64,000 nucleotides of DNA from Carposina sasakii (taxonomy: Eukaryota; Arthropoda; Insecta; Lepidoptera; Carposinidae): NCBI GenBank assembly GCA_014607495.2, contig CP053152.1, forward strand, positions 9,655,899 through 9,719,898, in the 5' to 3' direction. The notes below the pieces were generated by a model. The model was not told the DNA's origin. It made no database searches and worked only from the letters and a program-made list of their open reading frames with translations. Positions 23,354 to 34,647 of the stretch are shown in pieces (within the stretch, counting starts at the first letter, position 1; every line of letters begins with the position of its first letter). Both the position numbers and the translations under genes were made by a program.

Positions 23354-26300
23354 ATGGACTTCTTGCTACTATTTCTATTTTCATTCGTCGGAGGATACTG
23401 GGTTTTTAAAAAGTTGAAGGAATGGCAAAATCTGCCTCCTGGACCCTGGGGTTTGCCTATTCTTGGGTACCTACCGTTCATTGAAGCCAAGCAGCCTCAC
23501 CTTACGTTGACTGAGTTGTCGAAGACATTTGGACCAATATATGGCGTCGGGATGGGCAGTATCTACACTGTTGTGATATCTGACCACAAGCTGGTGAGGG
23601 ACGCTTTCGCCAAGGACAACTTTTCAGGGAGGGCACCCTTATATTTGACGCATGGGATAATGCAGGGAAAAGGTTAGTTCAGCAGGTTTGGCTGCAGCAG
23701 CTTTGGCATATTTCTGCAGATATTTTTTATTTTTAATATTAATATTCCTCGTTCACCACTTTTCTAGTAAAATTCCGAGTAGTTACTTTCTGGGTAACAC
23801 TAACCAGCAAATGAAACGTAGCAGGTTAAGCGATACTCAGAGATGGTGAAATTCGAGATGACCTTTACTTGAATCTTAAGCTTACCTCCTTGACACTTTA
23901 ATTAGAGGTGATGAATGAGGCCATAATCCCTTTGATAATGTTTATATTCTAGGCATCATATGTGCTGAAGGAGCTTTATGGAAAGACCAAAGAAAGCATG
24001 TTTCGGCCTGGCTAAAGAGCTTTGGCATGAGCAAGCATAGTGTGTCCCGTGACAAGTTAGAAAAACGTATCGCCTCGGGTGTTTACGAACTGATCGAGGT
24101 AAAAAACATTTATGTATTACGATTAGATTTAAATTTTTCAATGAACTCATATGAACTCTGAGAACCTTGAATGCTAAAAAAGCGAGCTTTGTGATTTACA
24201 TTATTTTGTTGAGGTAATTTTTTCTACGATATTATGATTTGGTGCAAGTACTCGTACCTACTTGTTTCTCGTATTTTTTACTGGGAATACTTATCAATTT
24301 AATAATGGCTCACATGACGCGGAATTACTTACATTATATGTATGGAGAGCCATTATTAAATTAATAAATATTGGTGATTGATGTGTATATATACATATAC
24401 ACGCTTTGTGTGTGTTTTCTCGAAATGGGGTAGCTAGAACTACAAGATCTGCGGAGAAAGGAGGTCCCACATAGCTTCATTTAGCGGAGACAGTTGTAAA
24501 TTATTATTGATAAGTTGCATACGAGTAGCTTATCACCTGAGAGAATGAATGAAGTACAGAAGGTACAGAGTATTAAATTGATGTTTACCTATAGAAAGCT
24601 TTCAGGATTTTGTGCAAGTGTAGCATATGTAATATATTTAAAATTTAGGTATATTTACATATAAATATAAAGTATTTATAGACGTATTGAAGTTGCTTTG
24701 GAAAATAATTGAAAAATATATGAAGCTTTGTAGAAAGAATCATACTCGTATTTCTACCTGAGAATGTGGTACTGACGAACTGTGAAGGTGGCCGAAAATA
24801 TTCGAAATGACAGAAAAAAATTCAAGCATTTTTTGTTAGCAAAAAACTCATATTCATTCTTGAAAGTGACCTTTTAATGTCACTGACAAATGTTGCAGAG
24901 GCGCAAAAACACGATCTTCTACTTACGTTTTTGTTGCACCATCTTTGCTTCGTTATAGCCTTGTTAGGTATTTTAAATCTAAATGAATATTTACAGTGTG
25001 TTTTATAATCCATAATTAAACAGTGTTATCCGTCTTCAAAGTTAAGCACTTCTTGGATTTTTTCGGTTTCGAATTTGCGAAAAGTTATTGGTTTTCATTA
25101 AAAATACGATGAAAACTTCACGTCATTATGTTTAAGTATATGCCTTCAGCCAGAACAGATACATCAGAGATGATATTCGTGAACGCCTAGACTTACCTAA
25201 CTTGTATTTGCATACTGGAATAATTAACCAAAATGGAAAAATTATTATAGATACTTAATTTGTACAACTAATCGGTTTAAACTCAATTTAGGATATTGGC
25301 AAATCATCAGGAGCTATAAATTTGTCACATAAATTAACGAATTCGTTGGGAAATGTCGTCAATGAAATAATTTTTGGGTTCAAATTCCCTCCGGAAGACA
25401 GAACCTGGCATTGGTTTCGCCAAATTCAAGAAGAGGGTTGTCACGAAATGGGCGTCGCTGGAGTTGTAAATTTTCTGCCCTTTATCAGGTACTTGTTCAT
25501 TTTATTTGATGTAATGTAAAAAAGGGTGTGGTGAAATTAAAAATATGTTAAGAATTTTTTTTCTGAATCAAATTTTAGATTCTTCTACCCAACCGTCCGA
25601 AAAACCATGGATATACTTATCCGTGGGCAAGCTCAAACACACAGACTGTATGCCAGTATCATAGCGAGACGACGCAGAATGTTGGGACTGGAAAAGCCAG
25701 TTGCTGCTGCGTATGCACCGCATGACAACTTATTCAAGGAACACCCCGAGGGTCACATCAAATGCGTAAAGTATAGCAAGCATGCAACAACTACTGAAGA
25801 ACACCACTTTGATCCAAACATTCTTATTCCAACTGATGGAGAATGTATTCTAGACTGTTTCCTGGCAGAGCAAAAAAGGCGTTATGACAGTGGCGATGAG
25901 AGTGCAGGATTTATGTCAGACGAGCAGATGCATTTCCTCCTTGCGGATATGTTCGGTGCAGGGTTGGACACCACGTCGGTGACACTATCTTGGTTTTTGT
26001 TGTACATGGCTCTGCATCCTGACGAACAGGTTAGTTGGTTGTCAAAATATATATATAAGTAGGTAATTCCTCTTTTTGTATGAGGATGCTGCGTTTGTAC
26101 ATAGAATGGTTAAAGTTCCAATATCATTATGTTTTGAAGTTATTGAATTAGATGTTGTTTATTAACTTTAATTAATGTTTCATGTCTTTAGGAGTTAGTG
26201 CGGAAGGAGATTCTCTCTGCTTACCCTGAAGATGGGGAAATAGACGGATCACAACTACCATATCTCATGGCTGCTATTTGTGAAACTCAACGGATCAGGT

Positions 26301-28270
26301 CTATAGTTCCTGTCGGAATACCCCATGGTTGCTTACAGGTAATTAAGATAGTGTAGTGCAATGCTGCACTTTCTGCAAAGTGGCCATATCATTTTAATGG
26401 TTAGGTACTTCATGAAGTAGGTTAGGTTATACAAGTATCTTGAAATGCATTTCATTATGTGGTCAGTAGCATTTGACTATTTCATGATGACGATCACTTC
26501 AATGCCATGCCCACTACATAGATTTTTTTATATCTAAACATTTTAAAATGATATAAATATCATGTTTAGGTAATTTTCAAACAGTGGACCCCTACACGAC
26601 AGGAAAATAAAGACCTTTTCGGATATAAGAAACTAGATTCAGTTTCTTAGAAAATAATCCTTACAATATTTATTTTAGGAAACTTACATCGGAGAGTTTA
26701 GAATACCAAAGGGAGCCATGATAATACCCCTCCAGTGGGCTATACACATGGATCCTGGGGTCTGGGAAAGTCCTGAAGAATTCAGACCCAAACGCTTTAT
26801 TGGAGAAGACGGGAATTTGTTGAAGCCTCAGGAGTTCATTCCATTCCAAACGGGTTTGTAAAACAACTTCATTGGATATTTGGACTGTGTCATTCTTTAT
26901 TATTTCAAATCTATTGATATGATAAGATTAGGACGATATTTGCGAAGTTGTATTTTTATATCCATTACTAGGTATAATATAATAATATAATATTCGCACA
27001 CTACACAACACATTAACCTAGTCCCACACTAAGATCCCATAAATACATAGATAACTATAAACATCCATGACTCGGAAACAAACATCGATATTCATCACAT
27101 CAATGTTTACACCTACTTATATTATACGTATATTGGTACAAAAAAAAATTGTACTACATTTTAGGTATACGTAATAAATAATGAAAATAAAAATACAACT
27201 AAAAATACTTTGGACTGTGTCATTCAATTTGTTATTTCAAATCGATTGATATGATAAGATTGACGATATTTGCGAAGTTGTATTTTTATTTTTTACTTTT
27301 ACTTACTTTTTAGGTACTAAAATTACCTACCTACATACATACATACATATAATCACGGGGTAGGCTGAGCACCAAGGGCCGATAGAACCACATAGTGCCA
27401 CTTTTGAGCAATTTTGAGGGTATTGTTGAGAGGTACAAGTTCGGTTAGTAGTGTTAGTACCAAGTGACAGGTGGTCAGCGCATCGCCTACAAAACAACAA
27501 GACCTTAATAATAAATAATAATAATGAAAATAAAATACAACTTCGCAAATATCGTCCTAATCTTATCAATCATATCAATAGATTTGAAATAACAATTTGA
27601 ATGACACAGTCCAAAGTATTTTTAGTAAAAATATGAAAGTGAAAAGGTAGCTACTTAAGTATACGATACCTATATATGAAAACGAATAGGTATCTACCTA
27701 CTACTTATTATGTGAGCGTGAGTTAGCCTTTATTGGCTATTTTACTTCACATAATTTTTAATCAAAATAGACACTGCTGTTTGGTACACACTGATATAAT
27801 TGAAAATGGTTTCTCGTAGGCACTACAATCATTCATAAGAAATTTGTTGAGGATTAGTTTTAAAAATTAGCAAGGCGTTCAAATGATCTTAGGCTATAAT
27901 CCTGGGATAGAATCCGTAGCGGTCGTAGTATCACCCTCTTTGTGTCTTACAGTTAGGCTCTGCTACCACTTTTGTCAGTCTTCCGTTATCCCTCCGTGAC
28001 TCTTTTTATTTTTATTATGTTCATGAGACACAAAGTCTTCTTTCTTCATCACTTATCTTCTTATGTCTTACCTACGGATATTTTGCAGGCAAGCGCATGT
28101 GCCCAGGCGACGAGTTGTCGCGCATGCTGTCGTGCGGGTTGGTCGCACGACTGCTACGCCGCTATCGCCTGCGGCTGGCCAGTGATCCGCCAACTGAAGA
28201 GGAAATGAGAGGCACTGTCGGTGTCACTCTATGTCCTCCTCAAGCGGAATATTATTGTGATCGTCTATAA
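23354..28270 (+). CDS. CYP306A1: CYP306A1 (phantom), ecdysteroid 25-hydroxylase P450
   Basis: A microsomal CYP2-clan P450. In insects CYP306A1 adds the 25-hydroxyl to the ketodiol precursor (2,22,25-trideoxyecdysone) during ecdysone synthesis in the prothoracic gland. Seven coding exons: 23354-23672, 23953-24098, 25292-25488, 25579-26029, 26192-26338, 26679-26853, 28089-28270. All introns are GT-AG and the frame is open for 539 codons including stop (538 residues, normal for the family). Visible parts are an N-terminal membrane anchor (residues 3-17), the hinge LPPGPWGLP (27-35), C-helix WKDQR (116-120), I-helix AGLDTT (348-353), K-helix ETQR (402-405), PEEF..KRF (452-460) and the heme loop FQTGKRMCPG (476-485) with Cys483 as ligand. 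The start is chosen because the anchor follows it at once and a splice acceptor lies six bases upstream. No frameshift or missing key residue is seen. The last exon lies beyond a 1.2-kb repeat-filled intron. Assignment rests on recalled family sequence and the CYP18A1 neighbour. Confidence 0.92.
24099..25291 (+). other. CYP306A1 intron 2 with hairpin and repeat insertion
   Basis: A 1193-bp intron. It contains a 16-bp perfect inverted repeat (AATTTAATAATGGCTC at 24296-24311, partner 24347-24362) and a copy of the GAAATGGGGTAGC repeat (about 24405-24560). No coding exon is hidden in it. Confidence 0.6.
26854..28088 (+). other. CYP306A1 intron 6, last and largest intron
   Basis: A 1235-bp phase-1 intron that splits the glycine of the heme loop (FQTG|KRMC). 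It is filled by repeats: three copies of a roughly 80-bp unit starting TTTGGACTGTGTCATTC (26881-26960 and 27208-27290 direct, 27537-27618 inverted) and a GTAGGCAGAGC repeat fragment at 27340-27430. The final exon is only 182 bp but carries the heme cysteine. Confidence 0.7.
27201..27623. mobile_element. Fold-back inside CYP306A1 intron 6
   Basis: Left arm 27201-27290 and right arm 27531-27623 are near-perfect reverse complements. They share the words ATACTTTGGACTGTGTCATTC and GATATTTGCGAAGTTGTAT. A 240-bp loop holds a GTAGGCAGAGC repeat fragment. A third direct copy of the arm stands at 26881-26960, next to the exon 6 donor. It looks like a MITE with an internal insertion, or a transposon-generated inverted duplication. 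Confidence 0.75.
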
Positions 28271-28482
28271 ATGTAAAGCTTTGGTTTTATAGGATAAAGG
28301 TGCTGTAACAAAGTGGCCGCACGTACGCAAAGCTAGCCTTCTTTACGATACGGTGCGATGCCGATATGTGAAATGTTATATGGTCCTCCAAGTCATATGA
28401 TGGCGCCATTTTCCTAGGAAAACAATTTTGTTAAAGTGTCTATCTCAAATTGTCAATCAGTGAGAAATTATCAAGTTTTAAA

Positions 28483-28488
28483 ATTAAA
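28483..28488 (+). terminator. Candidate polyadenylation signal of CYP306A1 (ATTAAA)
   Basis: ATTAAA, the commonest variant of AATAAA, lies about 215 bases after the stop codon. I see no canonical AATAAA closer, so this is a weak candidate. Confidence 0.25.
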
Positions 28489-28534
28489 AGTTCCTATTTC
28501 TACTTACTAGTGGTATAGTAGTACATAAATATTA

Positions 28535-28815
28535 TATCTTATAATATTATATCGAAGGCATTTTGTAGAACAGGCCGTATTTGGCCTTTTCAATAATATG
28601 AAAGAAAACATTCCTTCTAGCACTTCGACATTCGCCACTGCACACGCTTGCTGCGCTCGCTCGGTTTAACTTTAACAGTTCTAACCTGCATAACCTTAAT
28701 TAGCAGACAATGTGTTAAAAGCCAAATTATCTCACTCCAAACATAAATACTAGGTTAAAAGCATTTGCCGTTTTGTAATACGACATATTATAAGTACAAT
28801 ATTATATGCCTTCGA
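28535..28815. repeat. Inverted-repeat element downstream of CYP306A1
   Basis: AATATTATATCGAAGGCA (near 28548) is matched by AATATTATATGCCTTCGAC near 28798 in inverted orientation. The ends also share TTATAA-type sequence. The interior is non-coding. A MITE is the likely explanation, but the borders are imprecise. Confidence 0.45.
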
Positions 28816-29176
28816 CAGATACTTACATGAAGTTTGAAAGTAGATTAGTAACTAATGAATAATTAAAGAAAAATTTTCATTATTTATCTCTTTTATTTTA
28901 AAATGTCTGTTTTGTGGTGCGATTAAGAATAGACCTATTGATAATGTCAGCATAAGATGAAGCCAATTCACAATTACCCCTATAAAAATGTTGCTTAATC
29001 AATATTTCATTGGCGAATCATTAAATATTTATTGATGAATCCAGGTTTATCTGACTGCCAATTAATAACTCGGTTAATATCTCCGCATAGTAGACTTATC
29101 TCTCATTCAAATAACTTTGAATTATTTATTATAATTAAACACGTAATGATTAATTCCGACTTTGTACATCTCAACT

Positions 29177-29286
29177 ATACCCTCAAAATTGGTCAGAAGT
29201 GGCACCCTGTGGTCCTATAGGCCCTTGGTGCTCTGCCTACCCCGTAAGAGATAAAGGCGTGATTATTATGTATGTATGTATGTATG
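29177..29286 (-). repeat. GTAGGCAGAGC repeat family, copy 4, with TATG microsatellite
   Basis: A reverse copy sharing CCCTCAAAATTGGTCAGAAG and the GGCCCTTGGTGCTCTGCC segment. It ends at about 29266 and is followed directly by a TATG/GTAT tandem run to about 29286, as in other copies of the family. Confidence 0.7.
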
Positions 29287-29587
29287 ATTAATTCCTTTGT
29301 ATTTACATACATAGGTACATGTTGATTATTAAGTTGTCAACAAATATGCCGATCTCGACAAAAAAAAACACCCAGTGGGAGGTATTTATTTCCTCTTTAT
29401 TGATCTTTCTTTGTTTCATATGGTATATTATTACATTAAATTACTTATATTATGGAGTGTACGCGTACGGTTCAGTTACTGTATGAAGATTCATATTTTC
29501 ATCTTATTAAGAGTACCTATGCTGATGCGGGGTTTTATCTTGAATACATCAGCTGCATATCCTTCTGTGCATGTCGTAAGTGTCGAC

Positions 29588-29879
29588 CATGGAGAAGAAA
29601 TAAAAGAGGAGCAGCGGTATATTTTCATACAAAAATAGTGTGCCGCTGAGCGGGGGAGAAGTATGGGACGAGGGGTGCATCCTAACAATGTAGCCCTGCC
29701 CATTTACATAGAAACCACCTTGTAGTGACCAGCCAAACTACTTGCATAAGCGTGTGGTTACAGCTACTGCGTTACACACAATGGCTCCTGAAGCTCCGCC
29801 CCTATCATGACGTCATGGCCTCACGATAGCCACACGACTCATTCCATAATCCCACCTCCTCTTTTATACCTTCTCCATG
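29588..29879. mobile_element. hAT-like MITE, family CATGGAGAAG, copy 1
   Basis: The terminal inverted repeat CATGGAGAAG...TAAAAGAGGAG at the left is mirrored by CTCCTCTTTTATA..CTTCTCCATG at the right. An exact 8-bp duplication GTGTCGAC flanks it (29580-29587 and 29880-29887). Eight-base target duplications are the mark of hAT-type transposases. The 292-bp element has no transposase and so depends on another copy. The sister copy is at 61059-61483. Confidence 0.85.
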
Positions 29880-29894
29880 GTGTCGACTAAGGCA

Positions 29895-30055
29895 CTCGGG
29901 GCTGTTCCCTCTGACGATGAGCTAGCAACTTGTCACTCATCAGTAATATAATATCTGACCCCGCTGTGCTAAACGTAGTTGTAAGGATCTCCATCGTGAT
30001 CCTGCAGCCCTGGCTGCCCCATTTTGGAAACACAACTGTGTATATATATGTATGT
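29895..30055 (-). repeat. GAAATGGGGTAGC repeat family, copy 3
   Basis: Reverse-orientation relative of the copies at 9517 and 24405, recognised by GGCTGCCCCATTTTGGAAACACAACTGTGTA. It lies immediately after the hAT-like MITE. Confidence 0.55.
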
Positions 30056-30290
30056 ATCATGGATGGTAGGGTTCTTACTCTATGGACGGACATTCAATTT
30101 ATGTCGTATAATAACATTTACCCATTCTTTAGCCGACTGTTAGGTTCAGTTTAATAATAACCGGGAAATTACTCATTCATGAGAATACGTGCCCAAAATA
30201 CTTTAAAAAATCCTCAAGGGCTGAGGTATTTATATCTGAAAATCCATAATATCAAATAGGTAAATTATGACTACCAATCATAACATCAGC

Positions 30291-30582
30291 ACCGGTATGA
30301 TGAATTTGGTGAGAGCGAAATGTCTCACTTTTAAACGTCAAATCCACAGAGCTAAGTAATAACTAGACAAGGCAAGTGTTTCTACTTGGTGTGTAATAAG
30401 GATTGCAAACCACTTCTATCAGCCCTAATTCCTTCAGTCCAGGCTCGAGAGCGAGTGTCTATTCTAATTCTTAAGTCTATTTTTTACATGCAAAGTACAT
30501 CCACTTAGTTTATCTAGTTATTAATAGCTCTGTAAATTTGACGTTTAAAAGTGAGACATCTCGCTCTCACCAAATACCGGTA
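30291..30582. mobile_element. Inverted-repeat MITE flanked by ACCGGTA
   Basis: The left arm (ATTTGGTGAGAGCGAAATGTCTCAC... to about 30369) and right arm (from about 30515) are imperfect reverse complements of about 65 bp. ACCGGTA stands at both borders (30291-30297 and 30576-30582) as a possible target duplication. ACCGGT is itself palindromic, so this is only suggestive. Non-coding. Confidence 0.6.
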
Positions 30583-31818
30583 CTGATTATTTCTATAATT
30601 TCCGATATGAATTATCCCAAATGAACATGACGGTACCTAGATAGGAACACAAAAAAGGCTTTTGTTTTCGAAACGCTCTTTTCTTTAAGACATTAAAACC
30701 TAAAGGCTCCACTTGTCATTTTAGTCTAAACATCTATTTGGCTTCAAACTCTAAAGCAAATGGACCAAATAAAGATAGCAAAGCTTAGGTCCCTCCATTC
30801 GTCGGTTAGTTTCGGGATAGACCAAATATCTCTTGCAATGCTAAATCCTTGTTGCAGTTTTACTTATAAGATAACTTTATCCATAAGATAATAATGAGCT
30901 TTATATTATGAACTTTTTGTGTAGGCTACAACAGGGACTTCATATTGCAGTGTGTATGGGATATTTAATTAAACGAGTAAATTACTTTGAGTACCATTTT
31001 TTCATTTATATTTTTCACCAAAATCATGAATGCTTATCAAAATACACACAAAGACAATTATTTACAAAGATTGGTTATTTTAAAAGCAGTTTGAATATAC
31101 AACGTAACTATTATGATATATTAAAATCGTGAACGTAAACATAGTTAAACAACATTTAATAAATCAACAAGGGTACAAAAAACGGAAAAAGAAAGTTTAA
31201 AAAATTTAAAGTTACAAATTCTTCTGACTCTAATAGGTAAATCTAAAATTTGCATTTTGAAACACACTCGATTTTAGTAAGCAACCTTGTTGCTAAAAAA
31301 TGGAATGAATTTTCTGTAAATAGCACAGATTATAAACTAGACATAATTTAATAAAACAGCTACGAGTTACATTAAATATAACGACAGCGAGTAGCATCGC
31401 CCTTAGACTAGTAAATTGTCGGTTACTACAGTACCGGAATGTTTACGTAACGTAATTACTTAAACATATACCTAATACGTAAATGAACACTTCATTATCC
31501 CTACAATACAGTTACTACGTATAGTAACACAACAGTCATGAGATCACACACATACACTCGCAAGTGATTACCTACTAATAAATAATGATCTAGAATGTAA
31601 ATGTAATTTGGCATAGATACTAGATTTTAAAGACAAAATTTCATCTTAATATCAATTTGTATGATAAATTCACACTGTGTGATTTGCTTTGGCCTCAGGA
31701 CCAAAAAACCAAATATTATATAATACTGCAAATCCACAAATTATATAACATTAATATAATCTCAACGATGGGAATTTCTAGTATAAGTACTTAACTAATG
31801 TAAAAGTTCTGTCTATAT
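30583..31818. other. Gene-free part of the CYP306A1-CYP18A1 gap
   Basis: No exon or bounded repeat. AT-rich sequence downstream of CYP18A1 and, on the other strand, of CYP306A1. Confidence 0.4.
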
Positions 31819-31824
31819 TTTATT
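31819..31824 (-). terminator. Candidate polyadenylation signal of CYP18A1 (AATAAA)
   Basis: A canonical AATAAA on the minus strand about 155 bases after the CYP18A1 stop codon, giving a short 3' untranslated region. Confidence 0.5.
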
Positions 31825-31978
31825 GAACACTTTATGCACAGCCTGGACTGCCGCAAACGCGGAGCCGTCAATCTATATCTAAAGTCTTAATCTACGTGGT
31901 CATCGATCAGCTCTAAAACGAGCTATCACTCAATACTGGTGGGTATAGTAAAGTTGTGTGGATAGGGACCTGTGTCGC

Positions 31979-34345
31979 CTAGTGCGCGCCGACGTGCCTC
32001 AAATGCGGGTGGTCTGCCAGCGCTGCCTCCACAAGTAACGGCTGTTGCCGTGGTACGAATCGGACCCGAAACGATTCTGGCGCGATGGTTGCCCCTACCG
32101 TGCCTTCCAGGGACGGCAGGGAGTCCCCCTCCTCCATTTGCAAATCAAACTGATGCATAATAGAGGCGAAGAACATGAACATCTCCATCCGTGCCAGTAC
32201 ATCGCCCAAGCACATACGCCGGCCGACTCCGAAGGGCATGAAGAATTCGGGACGCTTGATCTTTCCATTTTCGTCAATGAATCGGCCGGGGTTGAATTGG
32301 CTGGGCTCGTTCCAGAGTTTCGGGTCCATGTGTACACAGTTGATTAGCGGTACCACCTGAGATCCAGCTGGGATTCTGTATCCGTTTAAGATGACATCCC
32401 TGATGAAGAAAAATATTACGTTAGTCATCACACACACAATTTTAATCTGAAATCTACTCATCGTAATAAGTATGAGAGTGTTATTGTTTTATATATCAAG
32501 TGAATGAAACCTACTTTGTGGGAGAATGTGTAGTTGCCAGTGGTACAATGCTAGACATTCTTAGGGTCTCGAGGATGGTGGTCTCGACGTAGGGGAGGTT
32601 CGGCATATCCTCTATCGTAGGAAGTCTGTCTCGGCCCACGACGTTGTCCAGTTCATCCTGTACTTTCCGTTTCACTTCTGGGTTCCGAAGCATGAACACC
32701 ATCATCCATAGCAGAGATGATTTGATTGTTTCCATGCCCGCGGAGAACAGGTCCCCCAGTATTTGCTTCAATTGCATATCTGAAATATGATGTGATGTGG
32801 TAAAGATAAAATAGTAAAAACTGCAATGAGAATATTTTATACCATTTCCTATTCCAATCTTATTTTTTTATTTTGTGTTTTTATATATCAACTTACCGTG
32901 GTCTCTTCCCTCAAAAAGTTCTCCAGATCTGCCTTCTGTCTTTGCTTTTTCGATCTCAATAAGGTATACATCTATCAAGTCTCGCGCGTTGTTGATGTCA
33001 AGTGTCGAGCGGTGCTCTTCGATCAGGCTCTGATAGAATTCGAACATCTCGCTGCGATTCTTCATGACCTTTACTTGAGCTTCCGCTTTTCCGGGCAGAT
33101 ACTGAAACCAATAACATAAAATAAGCTACATTCATATTTGACTTGAGTATTTTATGAGGTCTAGTATTATAAAATACATACGTTATAGAGCGGCACGTAC
33201 TCCCCGTAGTGGACTTCCCCGAAAAGACGCATACCCTCTTCGACGAGGAAGTTCAATCTTTCAAAACGTTCGTCTCCAGTGCTAAAGCGAACCGACATAG
33301 TAATGCCGCAAATGACATTAGAGACGCACAGTGCCAGAAGAGGGTTTGCGTCCATCGGGGATCCTGCTGACAGGTTCAGGTTCGATATCAGCTCGTGCAC
33401 CTCAGTCTACACAACAAAAAATATAAATTAGATCTTGTACATATATAAGAAAAATTCAATAATACACGTATTTTTTCAAATTACTTTATACTCGTACAAA
33501 CCTTAATTCTGCCTTCCATGATCCTTTTGCCATTTCCCATGTAGGTCATGCCGAATTCCCGAAGTTTTTCGTGCAGGAATCGGCGTTGACTTTTCCAGAG
33601 GCGTCCCTCGCTATTGATGATGCCTGCAAGAGGGAGGAGTGTGAGGGTATGCGGGACGAGAGGGCAGAAGGGCGGGGCGCCGGCAGGTACCGCCCCTAAC
33701 GCCCACGCGCACGTGTGCGGGAAATGAATTTTCACCGGCTGCGGTTGTTAGTGTTGAGTTATTTATTTTAACTATTTGGGATTTTGTTAGATTTCTTTAA
33801 AACTTGTTTTATCAGATTATTTACTTTTTTGAGAAAATTACTTTGCTAGTGCAAAATCGTAATGATTTCTAAGAATTTATCATAGGAGTTCGAAATGAAG
33901 TCTAGCAATGAAGTATAATTACCCATAGTTTAGATAATAAATATATTATATTACGGAACATCATCTTACCTAGTCCATCGAGTGTGTGCATCAGTGGTGT
34001 GCTGGGGCGGCCGGTGAACTCCTCTCGGCGGAAAGCTTCGCGAATGAGCCGGTAGTCGCTGAGGACCACCGTCAGCTGGTTGCCAAGCCGTGCCGAGAAG
34101 AGCGAGCCGTAACTGCGGGCAAGCTCCAGGAAGGTCTTGTGTCGGACCCCTACGAACGGTAGGTACCCCACAACGGGAGGACCCCATGGACCCGGAGGAA
34201 GTTTGCGCACGTCTCGAACCAGCAGGATCAGCCGCCACACTAGTGCTATTGCAGCCGCTAACAACAGCAGCGGTACTGAAGTCCGCGAACCACAATAACT
34301 TAGTAAGCACCACACACCACTCACTAAACGGGAATTGGCAAACAT
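31979..34345 (-). CDS. CYP18A1: CYP18A1, ecdysteroid 26-hydroxylase P450
   Basis: A microsomal CYP2-clan P450 that hydroxylates ecdysone and 20-hydroxyecdysone at C26 and on to ecdysonoic acids, so clearing the moulting hormone. Six coding exons in transcription order: 34345-33970, 33623-33502, 33406-33182, 33101-32897, 32779-32515, 32399-31979. All introns are GT-AG and the frame is open for 538 codons including stop (537 residues, as in other insects). Visible parts are a hydrophobic anchor (about residues 24-43), hinge LPPGPWGPP (49-57), C-helix WKSQR (135-139), I-helix AGMET (323-327), K-helix ETLR (380-383), FNPGRF (433-438), heme loop FGVGRRMCLG (454-463) with Cys461, and the conserved tail RHVGAH. 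The start ATG is chosen because it begins MFANS, close to the family's usual MLADS-type opening. It is convergent with CYP306A1, stop codons 3.7 kb apart. No lesion is seen. Confidence 0.95.
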
Positions 34346-34401
34346 TGTGTATTTTGATATATAAAAAAATTAAATACCTAGTAAAAAATAAAGTTCTGTC
34401 T

Positions 34402-34416
34402 TTACAAAATCCACAT
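34402..34416 (-). promoter_or_regulatory. Short upstream open frame in the CYP18A1 leader
   Basis: A four-codon ATG...TAA frame lies in the proposed 5' leader, about 55 bases before the CYP18A1 ATG. Such frames can lower translation of the main frame. Whether it is transcribed depends on the proposed start site. Confidence 0.35.
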
Positions 34417-34497
34417 AAGTATGCACACGCAGCGTGGATCGCGACAATACGATGCTGGGATATCTACTATAGTGTCGCGTCCGAGCGACGCCTGCGC

Positions 34498-34532
34498 ACT
34501 GCGCGCCGCTGCCGTGGCCTTGCGAATAAATA
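34498..34532 (-). promoter_or_regulatory. Candidate core promoter of CYP18A1
   Basis: On the minus strand TATTTATT (34532-34525) is followed 32 bases on by an initiator-like CAGT whose A is at 34500. This TATA-to-initiator spacing is what arthropod core promoters show. It predicts a 155-nt leader with no intron before the ATG. The surroundings are strikingly GC-rich compared with the window. The positions are seen; promoter function is inferred. Confidence 0.5.
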
Positions 34533-34647
34533 CGCGCCGCGAGCTAGTGTCGGCGCGCAGCTTCTACCGCCACCGCCGACTACGCGCGCTCCGCTCTCCA
34601 TGGTTGTTTCATGGCTTGCGCGCACGCGTTTTCATAGATAACGCGCA

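Noticed and set aside
24822..25013. Extra coding exon in CYP306A1 intron 2
   Set aside because: The protein is continuous and of normal length without it, and no in-phase splice sites are visible.
27972..28208. Open frame across the last CYP306A1 exon in another frame
   Set aside because: The heme-loop frame KRMCPGDE in the same DNA is the true one and joins exon 6 in phase.
34090..34641. 183-codon plus-strand open frame, the longest in the window
   Set aside because: It runs antisense across CYP18A1 exon 1 and its GC-rich upstream region. GC-rich coding opposite strands often stay open, and no family motif is seen.
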